The notes below the pieces were generated by a model. That model had not been told where the DNA came from. It saw nothing but the letters and a program-made list of their open reading frames with translations, and did not search any database. From SAR202-VII-2 sp965263165 (GTDB lineage: Bacteria; Chloroflexota; Dehalococcoidia; Lucifugimonadales; SAR202-VII-2): a stretch of 64,000 nucleotides of DNA. Below, piece after piece: positions 34,786-44,228 of this stretch (its first letter is position 1; the number at the start of each line of letters is the position of its first letter). The position numbers and the translations under genes were made by a program. The stretch is from NCBI GenBank assembly GCA_965263165.1, contig OZ253584.1, forward strand, positions 1,364,001 to 1,428,000. Reading direction: 5' to 3'.

Positions 34786-35298
34786 CTACCGGAGCGCCCG
34801 GACGTAGCGGACGATCAGGCCGATCTCTTCTTCGGTGAGGAGATTCGAGAAGGACGGCATGACGTTGACGCCCTGCCGGATGATGTCGGCCATCGCCTCG
34901 TCGCTGAGGTTGGTGACCGTTTCGCCGGTGAGGTCCGCGTCGAGGAGGGGGGTGTACTTGTACTTGATGGTCAGCGCATCGAGCACCGTGCCGTCACCCT
35001 TGCCCTGGATGCCGTGGCACATGGAGCAGTTGATGGAGTAGAGTTCAGCGCCGTCAGCGCGAGCCTCGCGGAAGTTCCGCGGCACGGAACCCTCCGGCGG
35101 GAGCAGCCTGGGAGGTTCGGCGGCCTTGAAGCTCTGAGAGTAGTGCATCTCAGAGAACACCTCGATTGGATAGGAGCCTGTCCCCGTGTAGCACGAGGCG
35201 GAGGCCAGCCCTATGGCAACGGCGAGGGCCGCCAGGAGCCACGCCCGCCGAAAGCGGCGGCCCGCAGCGTTCCGCGATGGCGATGGCGGGGTGTTCAC
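34786..35298 (-). CDS. actE: Alternative complex III monohaem cytochrome c subunit
   Basis: The 170-residue lipoprotein-type cytochrome starts with an N-terminal membrane/signal segment (RAWLLAALAVAIGLASA) ending in a lipobox-like SASC. One haem motif, CSMCH, follows near residue 95, and MPSFSNLL supplies a likely axial Met. ActE is the terminal electron-carrying subunit of the quinol:electron-acceptor oxidoreductase. GTG at 35298 overlaps the ActD stop (GTGA), showing tight coupling. It is the last gene of the operon; no haem-copper oxidase follows in this window, so the electron acceptor must be encoded elsewhere. Confidence 0.85.
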   Translation of the reverse strand: MNTPPSPSRNAAGRRFRRAWLLAALAVAIGLASASCYTGTGSYPIEVFSEMHYSQSFKAAEPPRLLPPEGSVPRNFREARADGAELYSINCSMCHGIQGKGDGTVLDALTIKYKYTPLLDADLTGETVTNLSDEAMADIIRQGVNVMPSFSNLLTEEEIGLIVRYVRALR

Positions 35299-35822
35299 GC
35301 CTTCTCCCACGCTTCCTGCTTGATCTCGTACACGCCGGCGCCCTGCATGGCTTCGATAGCCGAGCCGATCTGGTCGGACCGGCAGGCTACCAGGAGGCCG
35401 ATCTTCCCCTCGTTGATCCGGGAATCGTACAGACCCAGGCCCAGCCGGGGCAGCCGCGACTCGAAGACGATGCCCAGGATGGTGAACAGAATGGCCCCCA
35501 ACATGGTGCCCTCGTAGGAGATGATGACCATGGGCGGAATTGCCAGGACCGGCTTTCCTCCGGTGACCAGGGGCCACGAGAGTTGCGTGCCCACCGTGGC
35601 CAAGAGAGCCAGCGATAGCCCTACGATGGCGCCCACTAGGGGAAAGTAGTACAGCCGGTGCTTGGCCGGTTCCTCTCCGAAGGCGCCTTCGGGGTAGGGG
35701 GCCCCCGTCAGGATTTCGAAGTCGTTGGGCCCGAAGCCCAGGTGTTGAATTGCCTCGACGCCATCGGCGGCCGTCTCGGCGTCGTTGAAGAGCCCTAGAA
35801 CGCTGCGTTTGTTATCTGCCAT
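35295..35822 (-). CDS. actD: Alternative complex III membrane subunit ActD (DUF3341)
   Basis: The 175-residue protein begins with a soluble RSVLGLFNDAETAADG ferredoxin-like part. Two membrane helices follow (YYFPLVGAIVGLSLALLATV and GTMLGAILFTILGIVF), typical of DUF3341/ActD. It is a peripheral membrane subunit of alternative complex III with no cofactor. ATG at 35822. The gap to the upstream ActC gene is 19 bases, and the stop overlaps the actE start. Confidence 0.87.
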   Translation of the reverse strand: MADNKRSVLGLFNDAETAADGVEAIQHLGFGPNDFEILTGAPYPEGAFGEEPAKHRLYYFPLVGAIVGLSLALLATVGTQLSWPLVTGGKPVLAIPPMVIISYEGTMLGAILFTILGIVFESRLPRLGLGLYDSRINEGKIGLLVACRSDQIGSAIEAMQGAGVYEIKQEAWEKA

Positions 35823-35841
35823 GGCACACCTCTCGCCGAGG

Positions 35842-37230
35842 TCACTCCTCCCTGACTACGGCCGGAACGGTTCTCCGGCCGACTTGGATCTCCGCCTCTA
35901 CGTACAACCCTTCCTTGGCGTCGTAGATGGGTATGAGGGGGAACAGCTTCGAGAAGACCAGCACTCCCCCCAGCACCACGGCAAACGACGCCGCCACGAG
36001 CAATACCTCCACGGGGCTTGGGTTGTAGTCGCCCCAGACGAAGGACAACCCCTGTTTTCGCATCAAGCTGGGCACTATGATAAGGAATCGCTCCAGCCAC
36101 ATGCCGATGTTGACCAATATCGTCGTCCAGAACATCAACACCAGGCTTCTACGGACTTTTCTGAAGAGCCATAACGGCACCGGAATGAAGTAGGACGCCA
36201 TGATGAACGTTAAATACATCCAACCCCACGGTTGGCCAAAGACTTGCGTCTGCCGTAGGGCGACCTCCGGCGCCTCTTGTGAGAACAAGCCGAAGCTGAA
36301 TTCGATGAAGAAGAAGTAGAACCACGCGGTCGCCACGACGATGAGCAGGCGGCCCAAGGCGTCGAAGTGCTCCGGACGTATGTAGTCGCCCCATTTGAAC
36401 AGCCAGGCCATGAGGATCATGACCGTGACTACGCCCGACACGCCGGAGTGGACCGCCCCGATGACGAAGTAGGGGGCGAAGATGGTCTGGTGCCAGCCCT
36501 CCACGGCCACGGCGGCGGCAAAGTCCCAGGATACGATGCTGTGGACCGACACGAAGACCGGCAGGATCAGCGCCGACAGCAGGATGCCCGCGATGGCCTG
36601 AAGCCGCCACTGCCGGGCATTGCCCCGGAAGCCGAGGGCAAGTCCGCCATAGAGCGCCCGACGCCACCCGGTGGTGCGGTCTCTGGCGACGGCTAGGTCG
36701 GGCACCAGCGCAATGTAGACGAATAGGGTGCTGCTGGTCAGGTAGGTGAAGATGGCGCTGGGGTCCCACAGCAGCGCCGACCGAACGTTCTGGAAGATGC
36801 CGCGGGAGAGGTCGTAGGGGAGGATGGGCAGACCCACCCAATAGAACACCCGCCATGGCCGGCCCGTATGGAGCAGTGGGAAGAGCAGGGCGGTGGCCAG
36901 CGAGAAGATGGTGAGGACCTCAGCGGCCCGCGTGGCGGGGCGCCGCCATTCGGCCTGAGCCAGGCGGAGAATGGCTGAGAGCATGACGCCGGCGTGACTG
37001 ATGCCGACCCAGAAGACGAAGTTGGTGATGAAGAATCCCCAGAAGACAGGCCGGTTCAACCCGGTAACGCCCAGTCCCCGGTCGAACATGTAGCCGGCGG
37101 CGGCGGCGCCCGCCAGGATGACGAGGCCCAGCCCGCCCAGAGCTATCCAGAACCACAGACGGTTGTCCAGCATCGCACTGAGCAGGTCAGTGTTGATCTG
37201 GCTTTCCGTTTTAACCCTGCGTTCTTGCAT
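35842..37230 (-). CDS. actC: Alternative complex III quinol-binding membrane subunit ActC (NrfD family)
   Basis: The 462-residue polytopic protein has about ten membrane helices and belongs to the NrfD/PsrC family. The family-typical GLNRPVFWGFFITNFVFW, WVGISHAG, LLHTGRPWRVFYW and FAPYFVIGAVHSGVSG segments support ActC, the subunit with the quinol site. It receives electrons from menaquinol or ubiquinol and passes them to the iron-sulfur subunit. ATG at 37230. The next upstream gene is ActF-like; ActC lies after it rather than directly after ActB. Confidence 0.9.
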   Translation of the reverse strand: MQERRVKTESQINTDLLSAMLDNRLWFWIALGGLGLVILAGAAAAGYMFDRGLGVTGLNRPVFWGFFITNFVFWVGISHAGVMLSAILRLAQAEWRRPATRAAEVLTIFSLATALLFPLLHTGRPWRVFYWVGLPILPYDLSRGIFQNVRSALLWDPSAIFTYLTSSTLFVYIALVPDLAVARDRTTGWRRALYGGLALGFRGNARQWRLQAIAGILLSALILPVFVSVHSIVSWDFAAAVAVEGWHQTIFAPYFVIGAVHSGVSGVVTVMILMAWLFKWGDYIRPEHFDALGRLLIVVATAWFYFFFIEFSFGLFSQEAPEVALRQTQVFGQPWGWMYLTFIMASYFIPVPLWLFRKVRRSLVLMFWTTILVNIGMWLERFLIIVPSLMRKQGLSFVWGDYNPSPVEVLLVAASFAVVLGGVLVFSKLFPLIPIYDAKEGLYVEAEIQVGRRTVPAVVREE

Positions 37231-37272
37231 TCCGGCTCCGCAGTCGTCGCTTCGAGACCGTGCTTCGGGACA

Positions 37273-38673
37273 CTACTCGGGCTTGCCCAAGACCACCGCG
37301 TAGCGCTTCAGGTATGGGCGGACCTTCCTCAACAGCGTCAACTCCCGCTGCTCTGCGAGGTTGATCGCCGGGAAGATCCGCAGAGCCACCAGGTAGAAGA
37401 AGACGGCCCCGCCTATTATGCCCAGCATGAGCGCGATGTCCAGTGCGTCGGGGGTGTTGGTTCCCAGGATGCCCTCGATATGCGAGCTGCCCACCATCTC
37501 CTTGGGAATCGAGAACGAGGCAACGTACTCGCGCACTCGGGAGAACATGATGCCGAACAGGACAATCGTTCCTGCGATGACCGGCCCCTTCACGCTCTTC
37601 CTGATGGGGTTCCATATGAGGAAGAAGAAGACGGGGACCACAAAGCTGAACGAGATGGCAGCTAGGAAGGGGACCATGTAGGCGCCCTTGATGAGGTACT
37701 CCAGCACCGCCACCTCGGCGACGGACCGGCCATACCAGAAGACAAAGAACCCCGACCACCAGAAGTAGAACCAGAGGAGGGATGTCGCCAGCAGAAGCTT
37801 GGCCAGCCCCCAGAACTGGTCCAGATAGAGGTACCGGTGCAGCCCCGTGCGGCGCAGAAGGAACATCCCCAGCAGCGTGACCGCCAACGCTCCCTGAAGG
37901 CCGGTGAGCGAGTAGAACGCGGGATAGATGGAGTCCTTCCAACCGGGCACCAGCGCCAGAGCGTAGTCGCTGCTGATGATGAGCTGAGTGAAGATCAGCA
38001 TCATGAAGTACAGCCCGCCGAGTACTCCCTGAGCGGCGTTCATGAAACGCCACTCTTTCTTGGTCCCAGTCCAGTTGCCCGCCAGCAGCGAATACCTCCA
38101 CCGCCGGAACCCGGTGCTCTCGTGCTTCAGGGCGGCGAAGTCGGGGCGAGCCCCAACGAACAGGATGGCAAGGCTGCACAGCACCAGGGTGGCGAGCAGC
38201 ATGGAGTCGTAGATGTGGGGCGCGTGTCCGTGCCAGTTGATCCACAGAGAGGGCCGGTCGTCCACCACCGGCAGCATGAAGGGCAGCGGTATGTAGACGA
38301 TTAGCATGAACACGCTGCTGATGGCGAAAAGCTCGGAGATGCGGGAGAGCCCTCGCCGCCAGTGACCCCTCGAAAGCCGCAGGGCCACCGAAACCAGGGG
38401 CGCCGAGCCGACGGTCGCCAGGAGGAACATGAAACCCGCGGCGTAGTAGGCCCAGGGGCCTCGTTCGTCGAAGCCTTCGGAGGTGGCCCGGATAATGAAG
38501 GCGATGATTCCCACCAGCAGAAGCGCCCCGGCGACCAAGAGGGCGCGTCCGTGCCACGAGCCGGGCGCGGCGAACCAGGACAGGACCTCGCGGTGGGCTT
38601 CCTGGGCCGTGTACTCGCCGATCTCCGGCATGTGCCGGTGATGGTCGTTATGTCCTTTAGGCGTGCTGTGCAT
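37273..38673 (-). CDS. actF: Alternative complex III second large membrane subunit (ActF-like)
   Basis: The 466-residue polytopic protein has about ten predicted helices. It starts with a His-rich cytoplasmic tail (GHNDHHRH), then LLVAGALLLVGIIAFII and further helices. It has the pattern of the ActF 'quinone-binding subunit 2', including YDSMLLATLVLCSLAILF, a KKEWRFMNAAQGVLGG loop and FWWSGFFVFWYGR. ATG at 38673 overlaps the preceding gene by 17 bases; ATG at 38631 is a shorter alternative. It is placed between the iron-sulfur subunit and ActC, a different order from the common A-B-C-D-E-F. Confidence 0.8.
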   Translation of the reverse strand: MHSTPKGHNDHHRHMPEIGEYTAQEAHREVLSWFAAPGSWHGRALLVAGALLLVGIIAFIIRATSEGFDERGPWAYYAAGFMFLLATVGSAPLVSVALRLSRGHWRRGLSRISELFAISSVFMLIVYIPLPFMLPVVDDRPSLWINWHGHAPHIYDSMLLATLVLCSLAILFVGARPDFAALKHESTGFRRWRYSLLAGNWTGTKKEWRFMNAAQGVLGGLYFMMLIFTQLIISSDYALALVPGWKDSIYPAFYSLTGLQGALAVTLLGMFLLRRTGLHRYLYLDQFWGLAKLLLATSLLWFYFWWSGFFVFWYGRSVAEVAVLEYLIKGAYMVPFLAAISFSFVVPVFFFLIWNPIRKSVKGPVIAGTIVLFGIMFSRVREYVASFSIPKEMVGSSHIEGILGTNTPDALDIALMLGIIGGAVFFYLVALRIFPAINLAEQRELTLLRKVRPYLKRYAVVLGKPE

Positions 38674-39409
38674 CCCCGGCTTCCGGATCGATCTTCTTGA
38701 GGTAGATAACGTTGGGCTCTGTGCCCAAGTGCTCCAGCAGGTGGTACTTCCGATCACTGTGGGACAGGGCGGCCACCCTGGAATTGGGGTTCCTGATGTC
38801 CCCGAAGACCAGAGCGTCGGTGGGGCAAGCCCGCACGCACGCCGGCGCGAAGGCCCCGTGCGACGGGTCGAAGGCATCATCGCTGGGGCGGTCGTCCCCG
38901 TTCCTGGCGGCGTCTCTTTCAGCCCTGCGCAAGCGTTGCACGCAGAAGGAGCACTTCTCCATGATGCCCCGGCTTCGTACTGTTACGTCCGGGTTCAACT
39001 GGTTCTTGAGGGAGTCCGGCCAGACCGGCTCCCAATAGTTGAAGAAGCGCACCTGGTAGGGGCAGTTGTTGGCGCAGTAGCGCGTGCCCACACACCGGTT
39101 GTAGACCTGGACGTTCAGCCCTTCGTTGTTGTGGTACGTGGCGAAGACCGGGCATACGGGCTCGCAGGGCGCCGTGTCGCAGTGCTGGCACATAATAGGG
39201 ATGTATCGGGCCTTCACGTCGGGGAACTCGCCCTCCCAGTACCGCTCGACCCGGATCCACGTGAGCTGCCGGCGCTGGTCGTAGATCTCCTGCGTGTTGA
39301 TGGGCACGTTGTTCTCCGACTGGCACGCCACCACACAGGCTTGGCAGCCGGTGCACTTGTCGATGTCCACAACCATCGACCATTTGATGTCTACTTGCGG
39401 CTCAGCCAT
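38657..39409 (-). CDS. actB: Alternative complex III iron-sulfur subunit (ActB2 part), separate gene
   Basis: The 250-residue ferredoxin-type protein has Cys sets for several clusters: CTGCQACVVAC near residue 17, CQHCDTAPCEPVCP, CVGTRYCANNCPYQ, CSFC and CVRACPTDAL. In many alternative complex III operons this domain is fused to the molybdopterin-like ActB1; here it is its own gene, 44 bases downstream of it. It carries electrons between ActC and the pentahaem ActA. ATG at 39409. Confidence 0.88.
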   Translation of the reverse strand: MAEPQVDIKWSMVVDIDKCTGCQACVVACQSENNVPINTQEIYDQRRQLTWIRVERYWEGEFPDVKARYIPIMCQHCDTAPCEPVCPVFATYHNNEGLNVQVYNRCVGTRYCANNCPYQVRFFNYWEPVWPDSLKNQLNPDVTVRSRGIMEKCSFCVQRLRRAERDAARNGDDRPSDDAFDPSHGAFAPACVRACPTDALVFGDIRNPNSRVAALSHSDRKYHLLEHLGTEPNVIYLKKIDPEAGDAQHA

Positions 39410-39453
39410 TCAGATCCTCCGGGCTTGCTGTTCGCTCGTTGACGCACGCCTGC

Positions 39454-41712
39454 TCAGGCGTGCGTGGTCACTTCGATAACCTCGCCGGGATGCGGCTCCC
39501 GGATGATGCCGGTGTTGCCCTCGTTGCGCGTCAGGGTCATGTGGCGGCCTGTCTTGGCCAGGTTCACGCGGTTGGCGGCCCATGCCAGCGCGCCCGTCAC
39601 GGGCTCGGTCGACCATCCCAGGATGGAGAGCACGTTAGCCCCCCGTTCTCTGGCGTACCTGCCGTTTTCCTTGTGGCCCTGCCCCACGGGGATTGCCACT
39701 ACGTCGGGGGGCACGGCCGGGTGGAAGTACACGGGCGCCTCTATGGTCCCGCTGGGCCCCTGCACCGTCACGATGTCGCCGATGCGGAGTTCCAACTGCT
39801 CTGCCGTCTTGTCGTTGACCTCCACCCACGTGTGCCAAACAACGGTGGTCACCGGGTCAGGGGCAGCCTGGAGCCAGGGAAGGTGGGCGCCCTCGCCGCC
39901 GCCCAAGGCGTTCGAAAGATAGGGCACAAGGAAGAAATTGCCGGTTCCGTCCTGGCGTGCGGCGGGCATCTCGGCGCTAAACTCGGGGGTGGGGCCGGCA
40001 TCCGGCCCCCTTGCTCCCGGGTCGGCCCAGACGCCCCTGGAAAGGGCGGCCTTGAGGTACTCATCGGCATCGGCTGCGCCGATGATGAGCCCCCTATTCT
40101 GGCGGAACAGTTCTTCGGCGCCACTGCGGACCATGGCCTGCATCGTCAGGCCTTCCGGGCCCTGGGGCAAGCCCAGGCGCTCCGCGGCCTGAAGCACAAC
40201 GTCCCCGAAACTGCGGGCGGCGTGAACGGGACGCACCACGGGTTGCTGGAATCCCACGGCCTGATGGCCGGGCCCGGGCTCCGGTATGTCGTCGCCCCAG
40301 TCCTCCAGAGCGGTGTGCACCGGCAGCACAAGGGTGGACCGGAGGGCGGTCTCGTCCCAGAAGTTGCCGAAGGTCACAACGGATCCGGCCCGTTCGAGAG
40401 CGTCGCCAAAGTTGAGGTTGGCTAGCGCGTATACGGGGTCCACGCCGTTGATGATAACGAAGTCTATGCCGCCGGAGCCGAGGCGTTCGGTAAACTCTCG
40501 CCACTCGCGGAACGACGATGCCGTTGCTGACGCCGGAACGCCGTCCAGCGCCGAGTCCGGGTTGAGTATGACGCCGCCCTTCTGTCCGACGTTCCGCGCG
40601 AGGTGGTTCAGCATGAGGATGGCCCGCATGGCGTGCAGGCCATTGGTTTGAGCCGCCGCCTCGCCACCGCCAATGGCCAGCGCGGGCCCGTGGGTTGCGA
40701 AATCCTCAGCCAATTTCTCGATCTTTTCGACGGCGCGGGCTGCGCCGAAGTAGTCGGCCATGCCGGTTTCCCGCGCCACGCGCGCCGGGTCGTAGGCGCT
40801 CAGGGCGTTGCGGCCCCTGCCACCCGTCACGTCGCGGACGGCCAGGGGATCAGCCCAGCCGCGTTGCATGATGACGTTGGCCAGTCCCAGAGCCAGGATG
40901 CCCTCGGTGCCGGGGCGGACCGGGAGCCACCGGTCCGCGTTGGCTGCCGTCGCTGAAAAACGAGGTCCAACGTGGACAAGGGCGCCGCGCTCGCTGCTCT
41001 CCGCGCTGCGGAATTTCCCGTAGGCCCTGCCCAGGGAGACGGGCGACAGCCAGGTGCTGAGGAAGTCGGCCCCGAAGTTCAGAACGAAGGCGGCGTTGGC
41101 GATGTCGAAGTGAGGTAGGCGGTCGGCGTTGAACACGTCCTTGACCGCCCGCCGGAGCACACTCTCGCCAAGGGTCTCGAGGGTCAGGCGCCGGAGCCCG
41201 AAGTCGGTGGCGAACTTGTTGACAACCTGCCCCAGGCGCCCTCGAAGGGGGGGCGTAATCAGTGCGACCCTGCTGGCCTGTCCGCGCAGCCCGTCGAGCG
41301 CGTCCACAAGCCAGGTGACGGAGTCACTGTAGGGGTCAGGGCCGGGTCCCACAGGCAGGAAGCCTGCGCCGTCGCGGGTCATGGGACGGGAGATCCGATC
41401 GGGGTGGTAGAGGGCTTGGAGAAGCGCCTCGCACCGGGCGCTGTGCTTGCCGGCGTTGGTGGGGTAGTCCGGGTTACCCTCGATCTTCTTGGCCCGGCCC
41501 TCCATGACGCGGACGATCAGTCCCTCGGCGGATGCGCACTGGCGGCACACCGTCGCGTACCAGTTGTCAACGCCGGTCACGAGGTCTTCGGGCAAATCCG
41601 AGGGACTCTGAACCCAAAGCTCTTTGTCCGGGATATTGCACCCGGCAAAGATGACGGCCCCGGCGCTGGAAACGCCGGCCATCTTCAGAAATTGCCGCCT
41701 CGTTAGACCCAT
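39454..41712 (-). CDS. actB: Alternative complex III molybdopterin-oxidoreductase-like subunit (ActB1 part)
   Basis: The 752-residue protein begins MGLTRRQFLKMAG, a twin-arginine signal, followed by a hydrophobic core ending in FAGC, so it is exported folded and may be lipidated. The body is a molybdopterin-oxidoreductase fold. The start shows CRQC with only one later Cys (HSARCEALL) in the expected cluster region, so cofactors are probably absent, as known for ActB. ATG at 41712 is placed at the signal peptide; an open upstream extension has no ribosome-binding site and overlaps actA. The next genes encode the ferredoxin and membrane subunits. Confidence 0.88.
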   Translation of the reverse strand: MGLTRRQFLKMAGVSSAGAVIFAGCNIPDKELWVQSPSDLPEDLVTGVDNWYATVCRQCASAEGLIVRVMEGRAKKIEGNPDYPTNAGKHSARCEALLQALYHPDRISRPMTRDGAGFLPVGPGPDPYSDSVTWLVDALDGLRGQASRVALITPPLRGRLGQVVNKFATDFGLRRLTLETLGESVLRRAVKDVFNADRLPHFDIANAAFVLNFGADFLSTWLSPVSLGRAYGKFRSAESSERGALVHVGPRFSATAANADRWLPVRPGTEGILALGLANVIMQRGWADPLAVRDVTGGRGRNALSAYDPARVARETGMADYFGAARAVEKIEKLAEDFATHGPALAIGGGEAAAQTNGLHAMRAILMLNHLARNVGQKGGVILNPDSALDGVPASATASSFREWREFTERLGSGGIDFVIINGVDPVYALANLNFGDALERAGSVVTFGNFWDETALRSTLVLPVHTALEDWGDDIPEPGPGHQAVGFQQPVVRPVHAARSFGDVVLQAAERLGLPQGPEGLTMQAMVRSGAEELFRQNRGLIIGAADADEYLKAALSRGVWADPGARGPDAGPTPEFSAEMPAARQDGTGNFFLVPYLSNALGGGEGAHLPWLQAAPDPVTTVVWHTWVEVNDKTAEQLELRIGDIVTVQGPSGTIEAPVYFHPAVPPDVVAIPVGQGHKENGRYARERGANVLSILGWSTEPVTGALAWAANRVNLAKTGRHMTLTRNEGNTGIIREPHPGEVIEVTTHA

Positions 41713-41785
41713 GTGCAGTGCGTTCCTTGGTTCCTCTTTCCTTGCTGTCGTCTTCTTGGGGCCGCGCCTGGGGCCGCGCCTCGGG

Positions 41786-42391
41786 TTAGTAGTGGCAGAT
41801 AGCACAGTCCGTGGGCGCGTTGTTGGCCCGGTGACAGTCAACGCAATCTCCCATTTTGAGGGCGCGCACCTGGCGCACCTCTTCCATCTCCCAGACCTTG
41901 CCGTGGCATGTGGAGCAGACGGCCTCTATCTCGAAGTCCTCTCCCAATCCCAGAACCTCTGGGAGGCGCCTTATATGGACTTCGTGGGTGAACTGAACGT
42001 GATCGGGGAGCCGGTGCACGCGGATCCAGTCGATGGGCGCGTCGTTGGCGGCATATTCCTGGAGCTTGACGATCTCCGCGGCCTTGGCATCCTCCACGCC
42101 CTTGACGACGGAGTGGCAGAACATGCACTGCTCCACCGCTGGAATGCCGGCCATTCGTTCCTGGGTCACCGTGCGGTGACAGAAGGTGCAGTCCATGCCC
42201 AACTGCCCGGCGTGGGTTACGTGGGTGAAGCGAATGGGCTGCGCCGGGGCCGACTTGGCGATGGTCTCGGCCGGGTAAAAGTAGTGGGAGGCGACTCGCC
42301 AGATGACGAAACCGCCGATAACGGTAGCGACCAGCCCCCCAATTAGGACTACGGGCAGGCTAAGGAGTAGGAGTTTGGGGTCTGGTCGCAT
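41786..42391 (-). CDS. actA: Alternative complex III pentahaem cytochrome c (ActA)
   Basis: The 201-residue protein has an N-terminal membrane anchor (LLLLSLPVVLIGGLVATVIGG) and five CxxCH haem motifs: CTFCH, CMFCH, CSTCH, CVDCH and CAICH. Extra His residues such as HVTHAG and HEVHIRR are likely distal ligands. This matches ActA of alternative complex III. ATG at 42391 is preferred; a TTG five codons upstream sits directly on an AGGGGAG site. The gap to the small membrane gene upstream is 24 bases, and to ActB1 downstream 73. Confidence 0.93.
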   Translation of the reverse strand: MRPDPKLLLLSLPVVLIGGLVATVIGGFVIWRVASHYFYPAETIAKSAPAQPIRFTHVTHAGQLGMDCTFCHRTVTQERMAGIPAVEQCMFCHSVVKGVEDAKAAEIVKLQEYAANDAPIDWIRVHRLPDHVQFTHEVHIRRLPEVLGLGEDFEIEAVCSTCHGKVWEMEEVRQVRALKMGDCVDCHRANNAPTDCAICHY

Positions 42392-42415
42392 CGTGGGCTG
42401 GAGCAACTCCCCTAG

Positions 42416-42781
42416 CTATATCCACCACCGAGGGTACATGTCCCCGACCACGCGAATCACGTCCGCTATGACGACGAAGGTCGTGATGAGACCCACGACG
42501 CCAGCCAGAGCGCCCATGTAGAAGAGAGCCCGCAACTTGGAGAAGCGCTCCGAGATGTGTCCGGTGGTGACAAGGGAAGGGATCACCATGTGGGCGATCA
42601 CTATGTTGCCGGCAAACAGAAAGGCGCAGCCGACAAGCACCAACATCAAGCGAAGGGTGATACTTAGTCCGTGCCAGATGGGGGTTGAGACGTAACTGGG
42701 ATCCACGATGGCACTCTGTCGTCTATCTGAGTTGGTTGCCCGCCGACCATCGGCGCCGATAGTAGCAGAACTTTGTGACAT
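42416..42781 (-). CDS. Small membrane protein at the head of the alternative complex III operon
   Basis: The 121-residue protein has about 35 polar residues, then two hydrophobic stretches (LMLVLVGCAFLFAGNIVIAHM and FYMGALAGVVGLITTFVVIADVI). I do not recognise the family. Its place directly before actA, in the same direction and 24 bases away, suggests a complex III accessory or assembly role. ATG at 42781; a TTG two codons upstream is possible. Confidence 0.75.
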   Translation of the reverse strand: MSQSSATIGADGRRATNSDRRQSAIVDPSYVSTPIWHGLSITLRLMLVLVGCAFLFAGNIVIAHMVIPSLVTTGHISERFSKLRALFYMGALAGVVGLITTFVVIADVIRVVGDMYPRWWI

Positions 42782-42822
42782 CTGCAACTATCGGCCCCGG
42801 AGGACGTTGCGCCTGCTTGCCC

Positions 42823-43923
42823 TCAGATTCCGGCGCGTTTGCCTTCCCATAGGTCAAGGAGAAGACCCTGGGCCTCGGCCAGGGTCTCCAACTCCCTGCG
42901 CACGGCGGCGCTCAGAGGTATGCCGTGAGCCAGGCGCTCCTTCTTGCACAGGAACTCCGGCTCTCCTGGAACGTAGATCCGTTCCACACCGGGCGCCCGC
43001 TCCGAGGCCCGGACCTGGGCCACCAAGCGGTCGACCCGCTCCCCGAACTCCTTCAGCGGCATGAACCGACTGATGTCCACGGCAATGTATGCGCCGCTGG
43101 AGACCAGGGGGTCCTTGCCGAAGTTCTTTAAATTGGGCGCGTCCGAGCCGAACAGCCCGCCTGAAAGCACACCGCCCAGGATCTCCACAATCGTGCCGAG
43201 CCCGAAGCCCTTGTAGCCCCCGGCCCACTGAAGGAAGCCGTTGAGCAGCACCTCCTGGGGGTCGCCTGAGGGCTGGCCGTTGCGATCGAGCCCCCAGTCC
43301 AACGGGATGGCGCCGCCCTTCTTGCCTGCCAGGCGGAGCTTCCCGGCCGCCACCATGGTGGTGGCCATGTCCAGCACCACGGGCTCTTCCCGGCCGGCCG
43401 GGACGGCGATGCTGATGGGATTGGTGGCGTAGGTGGGCGTGCGGCCACCAAAGGGCGGCACGATTGACGGCCCGTTGTTCAGAGCGATACCGATCATGCC
43501 CCGTGCGGCGGCGGTCATCGGATAGAACCCCACCATTCCCGTGTGACTCATGTTCCGTGCTGTGACCAGGGAGACGCCGAACTCCTGGGCTTTCTCCATC
43601 GCCATGTCCATGCCGCGGCGGGCGGCCAGCATGCCGAAGGTCATGCCGCCGTCGAGAGAGGCGCACGCTCCTGTGTCCTGCGCCACGCGGATCTCCGAGC
43701 GGGCGTTGAGAACGCCGGCCTTGATCATGCTGACGTACCCAGCCAGGCGGGTCACGCCGTGGGACTCCACTCCCCGCAGGTCCGCCTCGGTGAGCACCTG
43801 GGCGACGAACGCGGCATCCTCCGGACGCACATTCACCGTCTCCAACACCGCGGCCGCGAAGGCCCTGAGCGCCTCGTGAGAGACAGCGTGGATGTCTTGT
43901 GGCGAGTCGTTCGCGGATGTCAT
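42823..43923 (-). CDS. Malate/L-lactate dehydrogenase-family oxidoreductase (Ldh_2)
   Basis: The 366-residue NAD(P)-dependent dehydrogenase belongs to the YlbC/Ldh_2 group (malate, L-lactate, ureidoglycolate or delta-1-piperideine-2-carboxylate). Hallmarks are ADLRGVESHGVTRL with the catalytic His, NMSHTGMVGFYPMTAA, ALNNGPSIVPPFGGR and LDMATTMVAAGKL. The substrate is not set by sequence. ATG at 43923 follows GGAGG by 14 bases. It is downstream of the VOC, racemase-like and CoA-transferase genes and only 41 bases upstream of the small membrane gene, so a shared transcript with the respiratory operon is possible. Confidence 0.88.
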   Translation of the reverse strand: MTSANDSPQDIHAVSHEALRAFAAAVLETVNVRPEDAAFVAQVLTEADLRGVESHGVTRLAGYVSMIKAGVLNARSEIRVAQDTGACASLDGGMTFGMLAARRGMDMAMEKAQEFGVSLVTARNMSHTGMVGFYPMTAAARGMIGIALNNGPSIVPPFGGRTPTYATNPISIAVPAGREEPVVLDMATTMVAAGKLRLAGKKGGAIPLDWGLDRNGQPSGDPQEVLLNGFLQWAGGYKGFGLGTIVEILGGVLSGGLFGSDAPNLKNFGKDPLVSSGAYIAVDISRFMPLKEFGERVDRLVAQVRASERAPGVERIYVPGEPEFLCKKERLAHGIPLSAAVRRELETLAEAQGLLLDLWEGKRAGI

Positions 43924-44120
43924 CACTGGTGGAGGCCTCCGGGTTCTGTTGACGCGAACGGGTCTGGGTATGGTGGCAAAGACGGATGAAAAGCGCCGAA
44001 GCTCTGCGGGAGCGTATCGCGCAGGCAGGCGCGAGTATCCCTCGACCCGATGACCCGATGCTGAACGAGCCACACTGGACAGGACGATAGCCGTAAGGCG
44101 CCGTCCACAACCTCGGGACG

Positions 44121-44159
44121 AAAGATGAAACGGAGGTTGGGAAGTAGCCTAGCCTCCGT
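44121..44159 (-). terminator. Possible terminator after the VOC gene
   Basis: On the minus strand, ACGGAGG and CCTCCGT close a 16-base loop and are followed by TTTCATCTTT. The stem is short, so termination is probably partial. It would separate the CoA-transferase/racemase/VOC unit from the Ldh_2 gene. Confidence 0.4.
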
Positions 44160-44228
44160 CTCGTGGGAACGCGGACCAGGGCTGGGTCACGCTCATTCGC
44201 ATTGCGCCGCGGCAGCGTGAACAGGCTC

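Noticed and set aside
41713..41841. Longer start of the molybdopterin-like ActB1 protein
   Set aside because: The extra residues are basic low complexity and overlap actA; the twin-arginine signal begins at the ATG at 41712.
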